DNA from: Siphonodentalium dalli
Taxonomy: Eukaryota > Mollusca > Scaphopoda > Gadilida > Siphonodentaliidae
Length of the DNA stretch: 64,000 bases
Assembly: GCA_032622095.1 (NCBI GenBank)
Contig: CP136062.1
Location: forward strand, 124,001-188,000
Reading direction: 5' to 3'
A model generated the notes under the pieces. It saw only the letters and a list, made by a program, of their open reading frames with translations, was not told the origin of the DNA and ran no database searches. Of this stretch, positions 44,001 to 57,400 are shown piece by piece; positions within the stretch are counted from its first letter, which is position 1, and each line of letters starts with the position of its first letter. A program made the position numbers and the translations under genes.

Positions 44001-47000
44001 CGATTCGATATTCGATGCCTATTCTTCCGGATGGCATGCTGAGTCTATTGTAGTCTCGTCAAAATGTCATTTCAATGGCAGCATCTAGGTTTTTATTATG
44101 ATGCGTTCGAGATTTGATGCCTATTCGTCCGGATGGCATGCTGAGTCTATTGTAGTCTCGTAAAAATGTTATTTCCTGGCAGCATGTATGTTTTTATCAT
44201 GATGCGATTCGAGATTCGATGCCTATTCTTCCGGATGGCATGCTGAGTCTATTATTATCATGATGCGATTCGAGATTAGATGCCTATTCATCCGGATGGC
44301 ATGCTGAGTCTATTGTTATCATGATGCGATTCGAGATTCGATGCCTATTCGTCCGGATGGCATGCTGAGTCTATTATTATCATGATGCGATTCGAGATTC
44401 GATGCCTATTCGTCCGGATGGCATGCTGAGTCTATTATTATCATGATGCGATTCGAGATTTGATGCCTATTCGTGCGGATGGCATGCTGAGTCTATTATT
44501 ATCATGATGCGATTCGAGATTCGATGCCTATTCGTGCGGATGGCATGCTGAGTCTATTATTATCATGATGCGATTCGAGATTTGATGCCTATTCGTGCGG
44601 ATGGCATGCTGAGTCTATTATTATCATGATGCTATTCGAGATTCGATGCCTATTCGTCCGGATGGCATGCTGAGTCTATTATTATCATGATGCGATTCGA
44701 GATTTGACGCCTATTCGTCCGGATGGCATGCTGAGTCTATTATTATCATGATGCGATTCGAGATTCGATGCCTATTCGTGCGGATTGCATGCTGAGTCTA
44801 TTGTTATCATGATGCGATTCGAGATTCGATGCCTATTCGTGCGGATGGCATGCTGAGTCTATTATTATCATGATGCGATTCGAGATTTGACGCCTATTCG
44901 TCCGGATGGCATGCTGAGTCTAATATTATCATGATGCGATTCGAGATTCGATGCCTATTCGTCCGGATGGCATGCTGAGTCTATTATTATCATGATGCGA
45001 TTCGAGATTTGACGCCTATTCGTCCGGATGGCATGCTGAGTCTATTATTATCATGATGCGATTCGAGATTTGACGCCTATTCGTCCGGATGGCATGCTGA
45101 GTCTATTATTATCATGATGCGATTCGAGATTCGATGCCTATTCGTCCGGATGGCATGCTGAGTCTGTTATTATCATGATGCGATTCGAGATTTGACGCCT
45201 ATTCGTCCGGATGGCATGCTGAGTCTATTATTATCATGATGCGATTCGAGATTCGATGCCTATTCGTCCGGATGGCATGCTGAGTCTATTATTATCATGA
45301 TGCGATTCGAGATTTGATGCCTATTCGTCCGGATGGCATGCTGAGTCTATTATTATCATGATGCGATTCGAGATTCGATGCCTATTCGTCCGGATGGCAT
45401 GCTGAGTCTATTATTATCAAGATGCGATTCGAGATTCGATGCCTATTCGTCCGGATGGCATGCTGAGTCTATTATTATCATGATGCGATTCGACATTCGA
45501 TGCCTATTCGTCCGGATGGCATGCTGAGTCTATTATTATCATGATGCGATTCGAGATTCGATGCCTATTCGTCCGGATGGCATGCTGAGTCTATTATTAT
45601 CATGATGCGATTCGAGATTTGACGCCTATTCGTCCGGATGGCATGCTGAGTCTATTATTATCATGATGCGATTCGAGATTCGATGCCTATTCGTCCGGAT
45701 GGCATGCTGAGTCTATTATTATCATGATGCGATTCGAGATTCGATGCCTATTCGTCCGGATGGCATGCTGAGTCTATTATTATCATGATGCGATTCGAGA
45801 TTTGATGCCTATTCGTCCGGATATCATGCTGAGTCTATTATTATCATGATGTGATTCGAGATTCGATGCCTATTCGTGCGGATGGCATGCTGAGTCTATT
45901 ATTATCATGATGCGATTCGAGATTTGATTCCTATTCGTCCGGATGGCATGCTGAGTCTATTATTATCATGATGTGATTCGAGATTCGATGCCTATTCGTC
46001 CGGATGGCATGCTGAGTCTATTATTATCATGATGCGATTAGAGATTTGACGCCTATTCGTCCGGATGGCATGCTGAGTCTATTATTATCATGATGCGATT
46101 CGAGATTTGATTCCTATTCGTCCGGATGGCATGCTGAGTCTATTATTATCATGATGTGAGTCGAGATTTGATGCCTATTCGTCCGGATGGCATGCTGAGT
46201 CTATTATTATCATGATGCGATTCGAGATTCGATGCCTATTCGTCCGGATGGCATGCTGAGTCTATTATTATCATGATGCGATTCGAGATTCGATGCCTAT
46301 TCGTCCGGATGGCATGCTGAGTCTATTGTTATCATGATGCGATTCGAGATTTGACGCCTATTCGTCCGGATGGCATGCTGAGTCTATTAATATCATGATG
46401 CGATTCGAGATTCGATGCCTATTCGTGCGGATTGCACGCTGAGTCTATTATTATCATGATGCGATTCGAGATTCGATGCCTATTCGTGCGGATGGCATGC
46501 TGAGTCTATTATTATCATGATGCGATTCGAGATTTGACGCCTATTCGTCCGGATGGCATGCTGAGTCTAATATTATCATGATGCGATTCGAGATTCGATG
46601 CCTATTCGTCCGGATGGCATGCTGAGTCTATTATTATCATGATGCGATTCGAGATTTGACGCCTATTCGTCCGGATGGCATGCTGAGTCTATTATTATCA
46701 AGATGCGATTCGAGATTCGATGCCTATTCGTCCGGATGGCATGCTGAGTCTATTATTATCATGATGCGATTCGCGATTCGATGCCTATTAGTCCGGATGG
46801 CATGCTGAGTCTATTATTATCATGATGCGATTCGAGATTTGACGCCTATTCGTCCGGATGGCATGCTGAGTCTATTATTATCATGATGCGATTCGAGATT
46901 TTACGCCTATTCGTCCGGATGGCATGCTGAGTCTATTATTACCATGATGCGATTCGAGATTTGACGCCTATTCGTCCGGATGGCATGCTGAGTCTATTAT

Positions 47001-50000
47001 TATCATGATGCGATTCGAGATTCGATGCCTATTCGTCCGGATGGCATGCTGAGTATATTATTATCATGATGCGATTCGAGATTCGATGCCTATTCGTCCG
47101 GATGGCATGCTGAGTCTATTATTATCATGATGCGATTCGAGATTTGACGCCTATTCGTCCGGATGGCATGCTGAGTCTGTTATTATCATGATGCTATTCG
47201 AGATTTGACGCCTATTCGTCCGGATGGCATGCTGAGTCTATTATTATCATGATGCGATTAGAGATTTGACGCCTATTCGTCCGGATGGCATGCTGAGTCT
47301 ATTATTATCATGATGCGATTCGAGATTCGATGCCTATTCGTCCGGATGGCATGCTGAGTCTATTATTATCATGATGCGATTCGAGATTCGATGCCTATTC
47401 GTGCAGATGGCATGCTGAGTCTATTATTATCATGATGCGATTCGAGATTCGATGCCTATTCGTCCGGATGGCATGCTGAGTCTATTATTATCATGATGCG
47501 ATTCGAGATTCGATGCCTATTCGTGCAGATGGCATGCTGAGTCTATTATTATCATGATGCGATTCGAGATTCGATGCCTATTCGTCCGGATGGCATGCTG
47601 AGTCTATTATTATCATGATGCGATTCGAGATTTGATGCTATTCGTCCGGATGGCATGCTGAGTCTATTATTATCATGATGCGATTCGAGATTCGATGCCT
47701 ATTCGTCCGGATGGCATGCTGAGTCTATTATTATCAAGATGCGATTCGAGATTCGATGCCTATTCGTCCGGATGGCATGCTGAGTCTATTATTATCATGA
47801 TGCGATTCGAGATTTGACGCATATTCGTCCGGATGGCATGCTGAGTCTATTATTATCATGATGCGATTCGAGATTCGATGCCTATTCGTCCGGATGGCAT
47901 GCTGAGTCTATTATTATCATGATGCGATTCGAGATTCGATGCCTATTCGTCCGGATGGCATGCTGAGTCTATTATTATCATGATGCGATTCGAGATTCGA
48001 TGCCTATTCGTGCAGATGGCATGCTGAGTCTATTATTATCATGATGCGATTCGAGATTCGATGCCTATTCGTCCGGATGGCATGCTGAGTCTATTATTAT
48101 CAAGATGCGATTCGAGATTTGACGCCTATTCGTCCGGATGGCATGCTGAGTCTATTATTATCATGATGCGATTCGAGATTTGACGCATATTCGTCCGGAT
48201 GGCATGCTGAGTCTATTATTATCATGATGCGATTCGAGATTTGACGCATATTCGTCCGGATGGCATGCTGAGTCTATTATTATCATGATGCGATTCAAGA
48301 TTTGACGCATATTCGTCCGGATGGCATGCTGAGTCTATTATTATCATGATGCGATTCGAGATTTGACGCATATTCGTCCGGATGGCATGCTGAGTCTATT
48401 ATTATCATGATGCGATTAGAGATTTGACGCCTATTCGTCCGGATATCATGCTGAGTCTATTATTATCATGATGCGATTCGAGATTCGATGCCTATTCGTC
48501 CGGATGGCATGCTGAGTCTATTGTTATCATGATGCGATTCGAGATTCGATGCCTATTCGTCCGGATGGCATGCTGAGTCTATTATTATCATGATGCGATT
48601 CGAGATTTGACGCATATTCGTCCGGATGGCATGCTGAGTCTGTTATTATCATGATGCGATTCGAGATTTGATGCCTATTCGTCCGGATGGCATGCTGAGT
48701 ATATTATTATCATGATGCGATTCGAGATTCGATGCCTATTCGTCCGGATGGCATGCTGAGTCTATTATTATCATGATGCGATTCGAGATTCGATGCCTAT
48801 TCGTGCAGATGGCATGCTGAGTCTATTATTATCATGATGCGATTCGAGATTCGATGCCTATTCGTCCGGATGGCATGCTGAGTCTATTATTATCAAGATG
48901 CGATTCGAGATTCGATGCCTATTCGTCCGGATGGCATGCTGAGTCTATTATTATCATGATGCGATTCGAGATTTGACGCCTATTCGTCCGGATGGCATGC
49001 TGAGTCTATTATTATCATGATGCGATTCGAGATTTGACGCCTATTCGTCCGGATGGCATGCTGAGTCTATTATTATCAAGATGCGATTCGAGATTCGATG
49101 CCTATTCGTCCGGATGGCATGCTGAGTCTATTGTTATCATGATGCGATTCGAGATTCGATGCCTATTCGTCCGGATGGCATGCTGAGTCTATTATTATCA
49201 TGATGCGATTCGAGATTTGACGCCTATTCGTCCGGATGGCATGCTGAGTCTATTATTATCATGATGCGATTCGAGATTCGATGCCTATTCGTCCGGATGG
49301 CATGCTGAGTCTATTATTATCAAGATGCGATTCGAGATTCGATGCCTATTCGTCCGGATGGCATGCTGAGTCTATTATTATCATGATGCGATTCGAGATT
49401 CGATGCCTATTCGTCCGGATGGCATGCTGAGTCTATTATTATCATGATGCGATTCGAGATTTGACGCCTATTCGTCCGGATGGCATGCTGAGTCTATTAT
49501 TATCATGATGCGATTCGAGATTCGATGCCTATTCGTCCGGATGGCATGCTGAGTCTATTATTATCATGATGCGATTCGAGATTCGATGCCTATTCGTCCG
49601 GATGGCATGCTGAGTCTATTGTTATCATGATGCGATTCGAGATTTGATTCCTATTCGTCCGGATGGCATGCTGAGTCTATTATTATCATGATGTGAGTCA
49701 GTCGAGATTTGATGCCTATTCGTCCGGATGGCATGCTGAGTCTATATTATCATGATGCGATTCGAGATTCGATGCCTATTCGTCCGGATGGCATGCTGAG
49801 TCTATTATTATCATGATGCGATTCGAGATTCGATGCCTATTCGTCCGGATGGCATGCTGAGTCTATTATTATCATGATGCGATTCGAGATTCGATGCCTA
49901 TTCGTCCGGATGGCATGCTGAGTCTATTATTATCATGATGCGATTCGAGATTCGATGCCTATTCGTCCGGATGGCATGCTGAGTCTACTATCATGATGCG

Positions 50001-51357
50001 ATTCGAGATTCGATGCCTATTCGTCCGGATGGCATGCTGATTCTATTATTATTATGATGCGATTCGAGATTTGACGCCTATTCGTGCGGATGGCATGCTG
50101 AGTCTATTATTATCATGATGCGATTCGAGATTTGATGCCTATTCGTCCGGATGGCATGCTGAGTCTATTATTATCATGATGCGATTCGAGATTCGATGCC
50201 TATTCGTCCGGATGGCATGCTGAGTCTATTATTATCATGATGCGATTCGAGATTCGATGCCTATTCGTGCGGATGGCATGCTGAGTCTATTATTATCATG
50301 ATGCGATTCGAGATTTGATGCCTATTCGTGCGGATGCATGCTGAGTCTATTATTATCATGATGCGATTCGAGATTCGATGCCTATCGTCCGGATGGCATG
50401 CTGAGTCTATTATTATCATGATGCGATTCGAGATTTGACGCCTATTCGTCCGGATGGCATGCTGAGTCTATTATTATCATGATGCGATTCGAGATTCGAT
50501 GCCTATTCGTGCGGAATGCATGCTGAGTCTATTATTATCATGATGCGATTCGAGATTCGATGCCTATTCGTGCGGATGGCATGCTGAGTCTATTATTATC
50601 ATGATGCGATTCGAGATTTGACGCCTATTCGTCCGGATGGCATGCTGAGTCTAATATTATCATGATGCGATTCGAGATTCGATGCCTATTCGTCCGATGG
50701 CATGCTGAGTCTATTATTATCATGATGCGATTCGAGATTTGACGCCTATTCGTCCGGATGGCATGCTGAGTCTATTATTATCATGATGCGATTCGAGATT
50801 CGATGCCTATTCGTCCGGATGGCATGCTGAGTCTATTATTATCATGATGCGATTCGAGATTCGATGCCTATTCGTCCGGATGGCATGCTGAGTCTATTAT
50901 TATCATGATGCGATTCGAGATTTGACGCCTATTCGTCCGGATGGCATGCTGAGTCTATTATTATCATGATGCGATTCGAGATTTGACGCCTATTCGTCCG
51001 GATGGCATGCTGAGTCTATTATTACCATGATGCGATTCGAGATTTGACGCCTATTCATCCGGATGGCATGCTGAGTCTATTATTATCATGATGCGATTCG
51101 AGATTCGATGCCTATTCGTCCGGATGGCATGCTGAGTCTATTATTATCATGATGCGATTCGAGATTTGATGCCTATTCGTCCGGATGGCATGCTGAGTCT
51201 ATTATTATCATGACGCGATTAGAGATTTGACGCCTATTCGTCCGGATGGCATGCTGAGTCTAATATTATCATGATGCGATTCGAGATTCGATGCCTATTC
51301 GTCCGGATGGCATGCTGAGTCTATTATTATCATGATGCGATTCGAGATTCGATGCCT
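26042..51357 (+). repeat. 61-bp satellite array with 102-bp variants and higher-order blocks
   Basis: About 25.3 kb of head-to-tail units. The 61-bp unit is ATCATGATGCGATTCGAGAT, TYGAYGCCTATTCGTCCGGA, TGGCATGCTGAGTCTATTAT plus T. Minority units have 41 extra bp after CTATT (GTAGTCTCGTAAAAATGTCA, TTTCCTGGCAGCATGTAGGT, TTTT replacing ATT), giving 102 bp. Common variants: TTCGATGCC or TTTGACGCC; CGTCCGG, CGTGCGG or CTTCCGG; ATTGCATG; ATATCATG. A marker long unit (GTCTGGTCAAAATGTCA) lies at 28219, 30621, 34792, 39332, 39984, 41144 and 43951. The first three head almost identical ~800-bp cassettes of long units; 26368-27201 is duplicated as 27202-28035 (offset 834). About 400 units in total by length. 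61 is not a multiple of three and no frame stays open, so it is non-coding. Confidence 0.97.
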
Positions 51358-51457
51358 NNNNNNNNNNNNNNNNNNNNNNNNNNNNNNNNNNNNNNNNNNN
51401 NNNNNNNNNNNNNNNNNNNNNNNNNNNNNNNNNNNNNNNNNNNNNNNNNNNNNNNNN
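51358..51457. other. Assembly gap (100 N)
   Basis: Exactly 100 N, a customary placeholder for a gap of unknown size. The left edge breaks inside a 61-bp unit, the right edge inside a 28-bp unit. The true distance and content between the two satellites are unknown. Confidence 0.99.
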
Positions 51458-54400
51458 GCTGGTTTCAGCTTGTTGTAATTGTGTTGCTGGGTTCAGCTTG
51501 CTGTAATTATGTTGCTTGGTTCAGCTTGTTGTAATTGTGTTGCTGGGTTCAGCTTGCTGTAATTGTGTTGCTGGTTTGAGCTTGCTGTGATTGTGTTGCT
51601 TGGTTCAGCTTGCTGTTATTGTGTTGCTGGGTTCAGCTTGCTGTAATTGTGTTGCTTGGTTCAGCTTGTTGTTATTGTGTTGCTGGGTTCAGCTTGCTGT
51701 GATTGTGTTGCTTGGTTCAGCTTGCTGTAATTGTGTTGCTGGGTTCAGCTTGCTGTAATTGTGTTGCTGGTTTGAGCTTGCTGTGATTGTGTTGCTGGGT
51801 TCAGCTTGCTGTTATTGTGTTGCTGGGTTCAGCTTGCTGTTATTGTGTTGCTGGGTTCAGCTTGCTGTTATTGTGTTGCTGGGTTCAGCTTGCTTTGATT
51901 GTGTTGCTGGGTTCAGCTTGCTGTAATTGTGTTGCTTGGTTCAGCTTGCTGTAATTGTGTTGCTGGGTTCAGCTTGCTCTAATTGTGTTGCTGGGTTCAG
52001 CTTGCTGTTATTGTTTTGCTGGGTTCAGCTTGCTGTAAGTGTGTTGCTTGGTTCAGCTTGTTGTAATTGTGCTGCTGTGTTCAGCTTGCTGTAATTGTGT
52101 TGCTGGGTTTAGCTTGCTGTAATTGTGTTGCTTGGTTCAGCTTGTTGTAATTGTGTTGCTGGGTTCAGCTTGCTGTGATTGTGTTGCTGGGTTCAGCTTG
52201 CTGTAATTGTGTTGCTTGTTCAGCTTGTTGTAATTGTGTAGCTGGGTTCAGCTTGCTGTGATTGTGTTGCTGGGTTCAGCTTGCTGTAATTGTGTTGCTT
52301 GGTTCAGCTTGTTGTAATTGTGTTGCTGTGTTCAGCTTGCTGTGATTGTGTTGCTGGGTTCAGCTTGTTGTAATTGTGTTGCTGGGTTCAGCTTGCTGTA
52401 ATTGTGTTGCTGGGTTCAGCTTGCTGTTATTGTTTTGCTGGGTTCAGCTTGCTGTAAGTGTGTTGCTTGGTTCAGCTTGTTGTAATTGTGTTGCTGGGTT
52501 CAGCTTGCTGTAATTGTGTTGCTGGGTTCAGCTTGCTGTAATTGTGTTGCTTGGTTCAACTTGTTGTAATTGTGTTGCTGTGTTCAGCTTGCTGTGATTG
52601 TGTTGCTGGGTTCAGCTTGCTGTAATTGTGTTGCTTGTTTCAGCTTGTTGTAATTGTGTTGCTGGGTTCAGCTTGCTGTAATTGTGTTGCTTGGTTCAGC
52701 TTGTTGTAATTGTGTTGCTGGGTTCAGCTTGCTGTAATTGTGTTGCTGGTTTCAGCTTGCTGTGATTGTGTTGCTTGGTTCAGCTTGCTGTTATTGTGTT
52801 GCTGGGTTTCAGCTTGCTGTAATTGTGTTGCTTGGTTCAGCTTGTTGTTATTGTGTTGCTGGGTTCAGCTTGATGTGATTGTGTTGCTTGGTTCAGCTTG
52901 TTGTAATTGTGTTGCTGGGTTCAGCTTGCTGTGATTGTGTTGCTGGGTTCAGCTTGCTGTAATTGTGTTGCTGGGTTCAGCTTGCTGTAATTGTGTTGCT
53001 GGTTTCAGCTTGCTGTGATTGTGTTGCTGGGTTCAGCTTGCTGTTATTGTGTTGCTGGGTTCAGCTTGCTGTAATTGTGTTGCTGGGTTCAGCTTGCTGT
53101 TATTGTGTTGCTGGGTTCAGCTTGCTTTGATTGTGTTGCTGGGTTCAGCTTGCTGTAATTGTGTTGCTTGGTTCAGCTTGCTGTAATTGTGTTGCTGGGT
53201 TCAGCTTGCTGTTATTGTGTTGCTGGGTTCAGCTTGCTGTAATTGTGTTGCTTGGTTCAGCTTGCTGTTATTGTGTTCAGCTTGCTGTAATTGTGTTGCT
53301 TGGTTCAGCTTGCTGTAATTGTGTTGCTGGGTTCAGCTGTCTGTTATTGTGTGCAGCTTGCTGTTATTGTGTGCAACTTGCTGTTATTGTGTGCAGCTTG
53401 CTGTTATTGTGTGCAGCTTGCTGTAATTATGTTGCTGTGTTCAGCTTGCTGTAATTGTGTTGCTGGGTTCAGCTTGCTGTTATTGTGTGCAGCTTGCTGT
53501 TATTGTGTGCAGCTTGCTGTAGTTGTGTTGCTTGGTTCAGCTTGCTGTTATTGTGTTGCTGGGTTCAGCTTGCTGTAATTGTGTTGCTGGGTTCAGCTTG
53601 CTGTTATTGTGTTGCTGGGTTCAGCTTGCTGTTATTGTGTTGCTGGGTTCAGCTTGCTGTTATTATGTTGCTGGGTTCAGCTTGCTGTAATTGTGTTGCT
53701 GGGTTTAGCTTGCTGTGATTGTGTGCAGCTTGCTGTAATTGTGTTGCTTGGTTCAGCTTGCTGTTATTGTGTTGCTGGGTTCAGCTTGCTGTAATTGTGT
53801 TGCTGGGTTCAGCTTGCTGTTATTGTGTTGCTGGGTTCAGCTTGCTGTTATTGTATTGCTGGGTTCAGCTTGATGTAATTGTGTTGCTGGGTTCAGCTTG
53901 CTGTGATTGTGTTGCTGGGTTCAGCTTGCTGTAATTGTGTTGCTGGGTTCAGCTCGCCGTAATTGTGTTCAGCTTGCTGTTATTGTGTGCAGCTTGCTGT
54001 AATTGTGTTCAACTCGCTGTTATTGTGTTCAGCTTGCTGTTATTGTGTTGCTGTGTTCAGCTTGCTGTAATTGTGCTGCTGGGTTCAGCTTGCTGTTATT
54101 GTGTTGCTGTGTGCAGCTTGCTGTAATTGTGTTGCTGGCTTCAGCTTGCTGTAATTGTGTTGCTGGGGCCAGCTTGCTGTTATTGTGTTACTTGTGTTGC
54201 TGGGTTCAGCTTGCTGTGATTGTGTTGCTAGGTTCAGCTGTCTGTAATTGTGTTGCTGGCTTCAGCTTGCTGTTATTGTGTTGCTGGGTTCAGCTTGCTG
54301 TAATTGTGTTGCTGGGTTCAGCTTGCTGTTATTGTGTTGCTGGGTTCAGCTTGCTGTTATTGTGTTGCTGGGTTCAGCTTGCTGTAATTGTGTTGCTGGG

Positions 54401-57400
54401 TTCAGCTTGCTGTAATTGTGTTGCTTGGTTCAGCTTGCTCTAATTGTGTTGCTGGGTTCAGCTTGCTGTAATTGTGTTGCTGGGTTCAGCTTGCTGTTAT
54501 TGTGTTGCTGGGTTCAGCTTGCTGTAATTGTGTTGCTTGGTTCAGCTTGTTGTAATTGTGTTGCTGGGTTCAGCTTTCTGTAATTGTGTTGCTGGGTTCA
54601 GCTTGCTGTAATTGTGTTGCTTGGTTCAGCTTGTTGTAATTGTGTTGCTGTGTTCAGCTTGCTGTGATTGTGTTGCTGGGTTCAGCTTGCTGTAATTGTG
54701 TTGCTTGGTTCAGCTTGTTGTAATTGTTTTGCTAGGTTCAACTTGCTGTGATTGTGTTGCTGGGTTCAGCTTGCTGTAATTGTGTTGCTTGGTTCAGCTT
54801 GTTGTAATTGTGTTGCTGTATTCAGCTTGCTGTGATTGTGTTGCTGGGTTCAGCTTGCTGTAATTGTGTTGCTGGGTTCAGCTTGTTGTAATTTTGTTGG
54901 TGGTTTCAGCTTGCTGTAATTGTGTTGCTGGTTTCAGCTTGTTGTAATTGTGTTGCTGGGTTCAGCTTGCTGTAATTATGTTGCTTGGTTCAGCTTGTTG
55001 TAATTGTGTTGCTGGGTTCAGCTTGCTGTAATTGTGTTGCTGGTTTGAGCTTGCTGTGATTGTGTTGCTTGGTTCAGCTTGCTGTTATTGTGTTGCTGGG
55101 TTCAGCTTGCTGTAATTGTGTTGCTTGGTTCAGCTTGTTGTTATTGTGTTGCTGGGTTCAGCTTGCTGTGATTGTGTTGCTTGGTTCAGCTTGCTGTAAT
55201 TGTGTTGCTGGGTTCAGCTTGCTGTAATTGTGTTGCTGGTTTGAGCTTGCTGTGATTGTGTTGCTGGGTTCAGCTTGCTGTTATTGTGTTGCTGGGTTCA
55301 GCTTGCTGTTATTGTGTTGCTGGGTTCAGCTTGCTGTTATTGTGTTGCTGGGTTCAGCTTGCTTTGATTGTGTTGCTGGGTTCAGCTTGCTGTAATTGTG
55401 TTGCTTGGTTCAGCTTGCTGTAATTGTGTTGCTGGGTTCAGCTTGCTGTAATTGTGTTGCTGGGTTCAGCTTGCTGTTATTGTTTTGCTGGGTTCAGCTT
55501 GCTGTAAGTGTGTTGCTTGGTTCAGCTTGTTGTAATTGTGCTGCTGTGTTCAGCTTGCTGTAATTGTGTTGCTGGGTTTAGCTTGCTGTAATTGTGTTGC
55601 TTGGTTCAGCTTGTTGTAATTGTGTTGCTGGGTTCAGCTTGCTGTGATTGTGTTGCTGGGTTCAGCTTGCTGTAATTGTGTTGCTTGTTCAGCTTGTTGT
55701 AATTGTGTAGCTGGGTTCAGCTTGCTGTGATTGTGTTGCTGGGTTCAGCTTGCTGTAATTGTGTTGCTTGGTTCAGCTTGTTGTAATTGTGTTGCTGTGT
55801 TCAGCTTGCTGTGATTGTGTTGCTGGGTTCAGCTTGTTGTAATTGTGTTGCTGGGTTCAGCTTGCTGTAATTGTGTTGCTGGGTTCAGCTTGCTGTTATT
55901 GTTTTGCTGGGTTCAGCTTGCTGTAAGTGTGTTGCTTGGTTCAGCTTGTTGTAATTGTGTTGCTGGGTTCAGCTTGCTGTAATTGTGTTGCTGGGTTCAG
56001 CTTGCTGTAATTGTGTTGCTTGGTTCAACTTGTTGTAATTGTGTTGCTGTGTTCAGCTTGCTGTGATTGTGTTGCTGGGTTCAGCTTGCTGTAATTGTGT
56101 TGCTTGTTTCAGCTTGTTGTAATTGTGTTGCTGGGTTCAGCTTGCTGTAATTGTGTTGCTTGGTTCAGCTTGTTGTAATTGTGTTGCTGGGTTCAGCTTG
56201 CTGTAATTGTGTTGCTGGTTTCAGCTTGCTGTGATTGTGTTGCTTGGTTCAGCTTGCTGTTATTGTGTTGCTGGGTTTCAGCTTGCTGTAATTGTGTTGC
56301 TTGGTTCAGCTTGTTGTTATTGTGTTGCTGGGTTCAGCTTGATGTGATTGTGTTGCTTGGTTCAGCTTGTTGTAATTGTGTTGCTGGGTTCAGCTTGCTG
56401 TGATTGTGTTGCTGGGTTCAGCTTGCTGTAATTGTGTTGCTGGGTTCAGCTTGCTGTAATTGTGTTGCTGGTTTCAGCTTGCTGTGATTGTGTTGCTGGG
56501 TTCAGCTTGCTGTTATTGTGTTGCTGGGTTCAGCTTGCTGTAATTGTGTTGCTGGGTTCAGCTTGCTGTTATTGTGTTGCTGGGTTCAGCTTGCTTTGAT
56601 TGTGTTGCTGGGTTCAGCTTGCTGTAATTGTGTTGCTTGGTTCAGCTTGCTGTAATTGTGTTGCTGGGTTCAGCTTGCTGTTATTGTGTTGCTGGGTTCA
56701 GCTTGCTGTAATTGTGTTGCTTGGTTCAGCTTGCTGTTATTGTGTTCAGCTTGCTGTAATTGTGTTGCTTGGTTCAGCTTGCTGTAATTGTGTTGCTGGG
56801 TTCAGCTGTCTGTTATTGTGTGCAGCTTGCTGTTATTGTGTGCAACTTGCTGTTATTGTGTGCAGCTTGCTGTTATTGTGTGCAGCTTGCTGTAATTATG
56901 TTGCTGTGTTCAGCTTGCTGTAATTGTGTTGCTGGGTTCAGCTTGCTGTTATTGTGTGCAGCTTGCTGTTATTGTGTGCAGCTTGCTGTAGTTGTGTTGC
57001 TTGGTTCAGCTTGCTGTTATTGTGTTGCTGGGTTCAGCTTGCTGTAATTGTGTTGCTGGGTTCAGCTTGCTGTTATTGTGTTGCTGGGTTCAGCTTGCTG
57101 TTATTGTGTTGCTGGGTTCAGCTTGCTGTTATTATGTTGCTGGGTTCAGCTTGCTGTAATTGTGTTGCTGGGTTTAGCTTGCTGTGATTGTGTGCAGCTT
57201 GCTGTAATTGTGTTGCTTGGTTCAGCTTGCTGTTATTGTGTTGCTGGGTTCAGCTTGCTGTAATTGTGTTGCTGGGTTCAGCTTGCTGTTATTGTGTTGC
57301 TGGGTTCAGCTTGCTGTTATTGTATTGCTGGGTTCAGCTTGATGTAATTGTGTTGCTGGGTTCAGCTTGCTGTGATTGTGTTGCTGGGTTCAGCTTGCTG

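Noticed and set aside
26042-51357. Centromeric array
   Set aside because: Higher-order structure is present, but the array lies in the apparent intron of a gene and there is no sign of a centromere-sized domain; the unit is short and the array only 25 kb.
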